A stretch of 8,370 bases of DNA from Bacteriovoracaceae bacterium (GTDB lineage Bacteria; Bdellovibrionota; Bacteriovoracia; Bacteriovoracales; Bacteriovoracaceae). The DNA is taken from positions 1 to 8,370 of the forward strand of contig CANEVK010000112.1 of NCBI GenBank assembly GCA_947442115.1, given 5' to 3'. The number at the start of each line of letters is the position of its first letter. Within the stretch, counting starts at the first letter, position 1. Below the pieces are notes generated by a model. The model worked only from the letters and a program-made list of their open reading frames with translations, had not been told where the DNA came from and ran no database searches. The translations under genes and the position numbers were made by a program. Of the stretch, positions 5,152-8,370 are shown piece by piece.

Positions 5152-5748
5152 ATGATTTTTAAAACATCGCCACTTCTGCTGCTCATTTCTTCGATCATGA
5201 GTGCACACGCTGGTCTCGGCCCTTGCCCGGAAGTTATAAAAAATAATCACCATGTTGCTGAAGCCTTTAATTTTCTTCGTGATCTTGAAGGCAAACACCA
5301 GGTAGGAAGTTGCCAAGTTGAATTACATCTTTGTGATTCAAATCAAACGACTGAGGATGATGAAAAGAATTATTTAGTCGGCGATATGCTCATCACAAAA
5401 AACGGATTTCAAAGATACATCCCCTTCTACGTCAATGAATTTAAAAATAAATACAGCAAACAAATCATTTTTAATAACAACCAAATTTTTGCCTTCCGCT
5501 TTCGCGACTGGAACGAAGATCAAGATTCGGGCCGATTTGAAAGATGGGACGTGGAAATCTTTAAAAAGGATAACCACACTTATGAGGCCCTAGAAGTTGG
5601 TTACAACAGTGAGATTGAAAGAAATAGTGAGTCTCCTGTGTATTGGATCAGCTGCGGAACTGAGCTTGAAGATTTTATACGTAATCATCCCTATAAATAC
5701 AGAATAAGGGCCTGGTGGTGGTGGATGACCCATCCTGGCTCTTGGTAA
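5152..5748 (+). CDS. Exported protein with a tryptophan-rich C-terminus, unknown function
   Basis: First gene of the sigma-54 operon, 198 residues. The signal peptide (MIFKTSPLLLLISSIMSAHA) has a clear AHA cleavage site after residue 20. The mature periplasmic protein has Cys25, Cys54, Cys61 and Cys168, enough for two disulfides. The centre (about 75-150) alternates beta-like strands (YIPFYVNEF, QIIFNNNQIFAFRFRDW, RWDVEIF), suggesting a beta-sandwich. The end is unusual: RIRAWWWWMTHPGSW, with four consecutive tryptophans (188-191) and a terminal Trp, next to basic residues. It could insert at a membrane interface or bind glycans. The ribosome site (AAAGG) is ten bases from the ATG and weak. 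The next gene's start lies 21 bases beyond its stop. No known family is recognised. Confidence 0.78.
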   Translation: MIFKTSPLLLLISSIMSAHAGLGPCPEVIKNNHHVAEAFNFLRDLEGKHQVGSCQVELHLCDSNQTTEDDEKNYLVGDMLITKNGFQRYIPFYVNEFKNKYSKQIIFNNNQIFAFRFRDWNEDQDSGRFERWDVEIFKKDNHTYEALEVGYNSEIERNSESPVYWISCGTELEDFIRNHPYKYRIRAWWWWMTHPGSW

Positions 5749-5759
5749 AAAAAATCAAT

Positions 5760-5763
5760 GGAG
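5760..5763 (+). promoter_or_regulatory. Ribosome binding site deciding the start at 5770
   Basis: GGAG lies six bases before the ATG at 5770. An in-frame ATG at 5758 overlaps this GGAG and has no site of its own, so 5770 is preferred. The next gene uses the same layout (AAGGAAATATATGAAAA), which supports the choice. Confidence 0.7.
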
Positions 5764-5769
5764 AAATAT

Positions 5770-7251
5770 ATGAAAAAAGAACTGATCCTTTTAACCCTAG
5801 TCAATTTATCCTCGCCCATTTTTGCACAAACAGGCCCGGCCGACGGCCAGTTTCCCGTCCTAAAACCAAGAAACGCCTGTGAGGTGATTGTTCCATCAGG
5901 TAAAAATCGCTCTCAGGTTTATTTCAGCCAGGATTGCCAAACGGCCTATATCCTCCCTTCAACAAAAATGGCAAAAACTGTTTTGAAACCTTACCTCTTA
6001 GTAGATAACCGAATCTGTAATGAATACTCAGACACATTTGAAATGTTGCGGGAAATGAAGCCGGCGATGAAAGAATTGAGAACATACATCTTTGAGCTTA
6101 ATAAACAACTCAAAGATCTAAGCGACGAAAACACAATGAGAATCACTAGTGAAAAGATAAAGTATTTTTCTAGTCAGCTTGAAGTCTTAGAAAAAAATAA
6201 AAAAGATTCACTTAGTCGCTTTTCAAATATTCATGCTGTACGTGCTCAAATAAGAGTCGAGACAGATATCATGAGCGAAGTAAGTGCTTTCCAAGAAGCA
6301 AACAAAGGTATCGTAGGTACTAATGGGTCCGTAGTGCCTACTCGATTCGTACCCGCACACATTACAAAATCAATTCTCGCCATTTCGCCTAAAGATAATG
6401 AAATAGAACCAGAAGGCAGAAGTACATTAAAAGTCAGTTTCCCTGGGATAAAATATAACCCCCAAGAAAATGAGAAAAATGAATTCGATGGAGATGCCCA
6501 TCTCGTTGAAATGAATGGGTCCATGAGTGGAGTTGTAGATCTTTCAGCAACAACATATTGCTCAAATGTATTCAATCAAAAAATGTCATACCTTGATCAA
6601 GATCAAAATCTAAAAACAATATTTGATTCCGCGGTTGCAATCAACATGGCCTACCAAGTGCCTGTTCAGGCCGGTATAAGACTTTTTATGAATTATCATC
6701 TTTCCACTAAAGATTTCCTCGCCTCAATGAGAAGTAATATTGTGAACACCGTCTACAGCAGAGATGAATTTTTTGGACAAATGATTGAAGGGGATGTGCT
6801 TAACGGACTTGAGATCCAAGTCGATGATAAGGGTCTCGAATTTGATCTTTCACAAATACTCCTTGGACAAGGAGAAGAAGATGCTGAAAAAGAGGTTGGA
6901 ACTCTTGGCCTTCTTATCGGAAAGTTTATTACTGAGTACATGGATGCTGTTGAATCAAAACTTACAAAACTTAATTTGTTAGAAAAAGTACCTGCTGAAA
7001 AAGCAAAAGAGATCGCAGCACGAACTTCATCCGAAATTGGTGGCTACCAAACAACATGTAAAAGTAAGTCTAATTGGTTTAAGAGTTCTAAAAGCTGCAA
7101 TACGAGTCCAATTTATGTGACAGTAAATCATGCAGGTATTTCAAATTTTCTAAAAAACGTGACTGATACATCAACCATAAGCAATAAAGTCATTTTTGAG
7201 TCAAATCAAACGACAACTGTGAAACACAATTCAACCTTTAGCATGCAATAA
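5770..7251 (+). CDS. Large exported protein with coiled-coil segment, unknown function
   Basis: With the start at 5770 this is 493 residues (497 from the upstream ATG at 5758). MKKELILLTLVNLSSPIFA is a signal peptide with cleavage after residue 19. An N-terminal region with Cys37, Cys56 and Cys83 is followed by a charged helical, probably coiled-coil stretch (about 88-170, with heptad-like LNKQLKDL, KIKYFSSQLEVLEKN). Then comes a mixed beta region with Cys264, an acidic stretch (GQGEEDAEKE, 367-376), and a last disulfide-capable pair Cys430/Cys443 flanking KSKSNWFKSSK. No enzyme motif, peptidoglycan-binding motif or transmembrane strand pattern is convincing. It sits between two other exported-protein genes, its TAA overlapping the next ribosome site (TAAGGA). 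It is probably a periplasmic or surface structural partner of its neighbours; the family is unknown. Confidence 0.78.
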   Translation: MKKELILLTLVNLSSPIFAQTGPADGQFPVLKPRNACEVIVPSGKNRSQVYFSQDCQTAYILPSTKMAKTVLKPYLLVDNRICNEYSDTFEMLREMKPAMKELRTYIFELNKQLKDLSDENTMRITSEKIKYFSSQLEVLEKNKKDSLSRFSNIHAVRAQIRVETDIMSEVSAFQEANKGIVGTNGSVVPTRFVPAHITKSILAISPKDNEIEPEGRSTLKVSFPGIKYNPQENEKNEFDGDAHLVEMNGSMSGVVDLSATTYCSNVFNQKMSYLDQDQNLKTIFDSAVAINMAYQVPVQAGIRLFMNYHLSTKDFLASMRSNIVNTVYSRDEFFGQMIEGDVLNGLEIQVDDKGLEFDLSQILLGQGEEDAEKEVGTLGLLIGKFITEYMDAVESKLTKLNLLEKVPAEKAKEIAARTSSEIGGYQTTCKSKSNWFKSSKSCNTSPIYVTVNHAGISNFLKNVTDTSTISNKVIFESNQTTTVKHNSTFSMQ

Positions 7252-7259
7252 GGAAATAT

Positions 7260-8291
7260 ATGAAAAACAAAATAAAACTAAAATCTCTCATCCTTGCTTC
7301 AACTTTTTCTCTTTCAGTACAAGCTGCTGAAACAAATTGGACAAAACTGATTAAGGATATGAATTTGATTCAAGTAGAAACAGTTAAAATTATTAATAGC
7401 TCATTCAATATTGATGTTGCAACTCTACCAGATGGTAAAATAAGACTCGTTAGTGTGAATAGGATCAGAATTCCTGAGCAAGTTATGATTCAAATTGAAA
7501 CAAAAGATAAAGATCTCAGAACTCTCTGCGAAGAATCATTGGTATTTAAAAATTCTTTCAAGGCACAGCTCCTTGTATCAAAAGGAACATTGCCTCAAAA
7601 TTTTTCTTTCTCACTGGCAAGTGGAGAGGAAAAAAACTCTAGTCAGTTTGAAAATCCCTTTCAAATAGAAAATGAGAAAGTCGAAATCCTATCAGGTAGT
7701 AAATTTCCATGGACCTACGCCTATGAACTAGGGCGATATCAAAACGGCCCGGAGGCAAAATTAGTCTCGATGATAGAACTTGCACTAAGGCAACAAACTG
7801 CTGAAACAATTACTGTTGACCTCTCTGAGCATAATGGGATTGCCTGTGATCTCGCTTCTGGCAAAGCGCAATTGAGTTTAACTAAGTCCATCGGCCATGA
7901 GAAAGGTTTACCGGATAGAAAATCTTGGATCAACAAAGATCGTTTTGCAGAGGTTTACCGTGGCTTTTGGAAAGATAGAATAGAACTGAATTCATCACTC
8001 GCTGGCACAGATTTAAGATCTCATGAATTAGTCCTGCTAGGTTGGAACTTGGCCGAAATGAAATTTGACAGATCAATTATCAAAAGATCAAGCAGACGCC
8101 TTGGTTTCCTTTTCAACGCTCTCAAAGAAAACATCATGGGAATTAAAGACACTGAAAAACAAGATCTAGATATCATAAATATTGAAACGAGCTGGAAGAA
8201 AACTTTTGAGTATGTCATTCCAACAGAACTATTGATGAAGCGAGATCTGGAAACATTTAGTGGATCACCTATTCTCGTCTTCAGAGGTTAA
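7260..8291 (+). CDS. Exported protein, third gene of the operon, unknown function
   Basis: A 343-residue protein with a signal peptide (MKNKIKLKSLILASTF, then SLSVQA) and cleavage after about residue 22. Two cysteines (Cys90, Cys196) may form one disulfide. The N-terminal half alternates strands (VETVKIINSSFNIDV, KIRLVSVNRIRI, QVMIQIETK), giving a beta-rich look. The C-terminal part (about 225-330) is helical, with WxxxDRFAEVYRGFWKDR and a basic RSIIKRSSRRLGF segment. Its ribosome site overlaps the upstream stop codon, and a GAGG in its own last codons precedes the following lipoprotein gene, so it belongs to a co-translated set. No catalytic motif or known family is evident. Confidence 0.78.
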   Translation: MKNKIKLKSLILASTFSLSVQAAETNWTKLIKDMNLIQVETVKIINSSFNIDVATLPDGKIRLVSVNRIRIPEQVMIQIETKDKDLRTLCEESLVFKNSFKAQLLVSKGTLPQNFSFSLASGEEKNSSQFENPFQIENEKVEILSGSKFPWTYAYELGRYQNGPEAKLVSMIELALRQQTAETITVDLSEHNGIACDLASGKAQLSLTKSIGHEKGLPDRKSWINKDRFAEVYRGFWKDRIELNSSLAGTDLRSHELVLLGWNLAEMKFDRSIIKRSSRRLGFLFNALKENIMGIKDTEKQDLDIINIETSWKKTFEYVIPTELLMKRDLETFSGSPILVFRG

Positions 8292-8294
8292 TTT

Positions 8295-8370
8295 ATGAGA
8301 AATCATTTAATACAACTTTTAGTATTTATTGTTCTCATAATCCTTATGCAATCTTGTGGAGGACAAAATA
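8295..8370 (+). CDS. Lipoprotein, 5' fragment cut by the window end
   Basis: ATG at 8295 follows GAGG by seven bases and begins three bases after the upstream stop. The 25 visible residues are a lipoprotein signal: MRNH, a hydrophobic core (LIQLLVFIVLIIL), then LMQSC, a good lipobox with lipidation at Cys20, followed by GGQN. The Gly at +2 would allow sorting to the outer membrane under E. coli rules. The rest lies outside the window, so its role cannot be read. It is the fourth exported product in a row and may anchor the preceding proteins. Confidence 0.75.
   Translation, partial: MRNHLIQLLVFIVLIILMQSCGGQN

Noticed and set aside
5374..8218. Minus-strand and alternative-frame ORFs inside the exported-protein genes
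   Set aside because: They are antisense or out-of-frame shadows of genes with clear signal peptides and ribosome sites.
1..8370. CRISPR array, tRNA, rRNA or full insertion sequence
   Set aside because: No regularly spaced direct repeats, no cloverleaf or rRNA-like sequence and no transposase frame were seen.

Overview
The window is AT-rich DNA whose genes repeatedly encode short exported proteins of no recognisable family. Together with tight ribosome-site/stop spacing and two convincing sigma-54 (-24/-12) promoters, this suggests a low-GC Gram-negative of the Bdellovibrionota/Bacteriovorax type. That placement is an inference from style; there is no rRNA or marker gene here to prove it.

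Layout. The left half reads on the minus strand. From right to left it holds a two-gene conjugation-type module (VirD4/TraD-like ATPase at 2522-4075 and a Replic_Relax/MobC-like winged-helix protein at 1800-2525, joined by an ATGA overlap). A 357-base non-coding stretch follows, carrying nested inverted repeats and repeated CGGACA motifs. Then come a bicupin of the ChrR-cupin type (786-1442), a stand-alone nucleotidyltransferase (196-717), and a 40-residue ORF (102-224) that overlaps the nucleotidyltransferase and was found by reading the sequence. A few bases at the left edge may be the tail of a plus-strand gene. The right half reads on the plus strand: a 38-residue secreted or lipidated microprotein (4319-4435), a small Cys-rich exported protein (4535-4909), then a tight set of four genes (198 aa, 493 aa, 343 aa and a lipoprotein cut by the window end), all with export signals.

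Regulation ties the halves together. A sigma-54 promoter, TGGCATATACCTTGCT (minus strand, 4113-4128), lies just upstream of the ATPase gene. A second, TGGCAGATCCTTTGCT (5095-5110), lies just upstream of the exported-protein operon. Both have the canonical GG-to-GC spacing. Upstream of each is a 39-base dyad of the same form, TGTTTC-N27-GAAACA (4180-4218 and 4950-4988). The two copies match at 28 of 39 positions by my count. The simplest reading is that one sigma-54 enhancer-binding protein co-activates a DNA-translocation ATPase operon and an operon of unknown envelope proteins. This shared regulation is the most interesting thing in the window and the best candidate for an undescribed system. 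The function of the exported proteins remains unknown.
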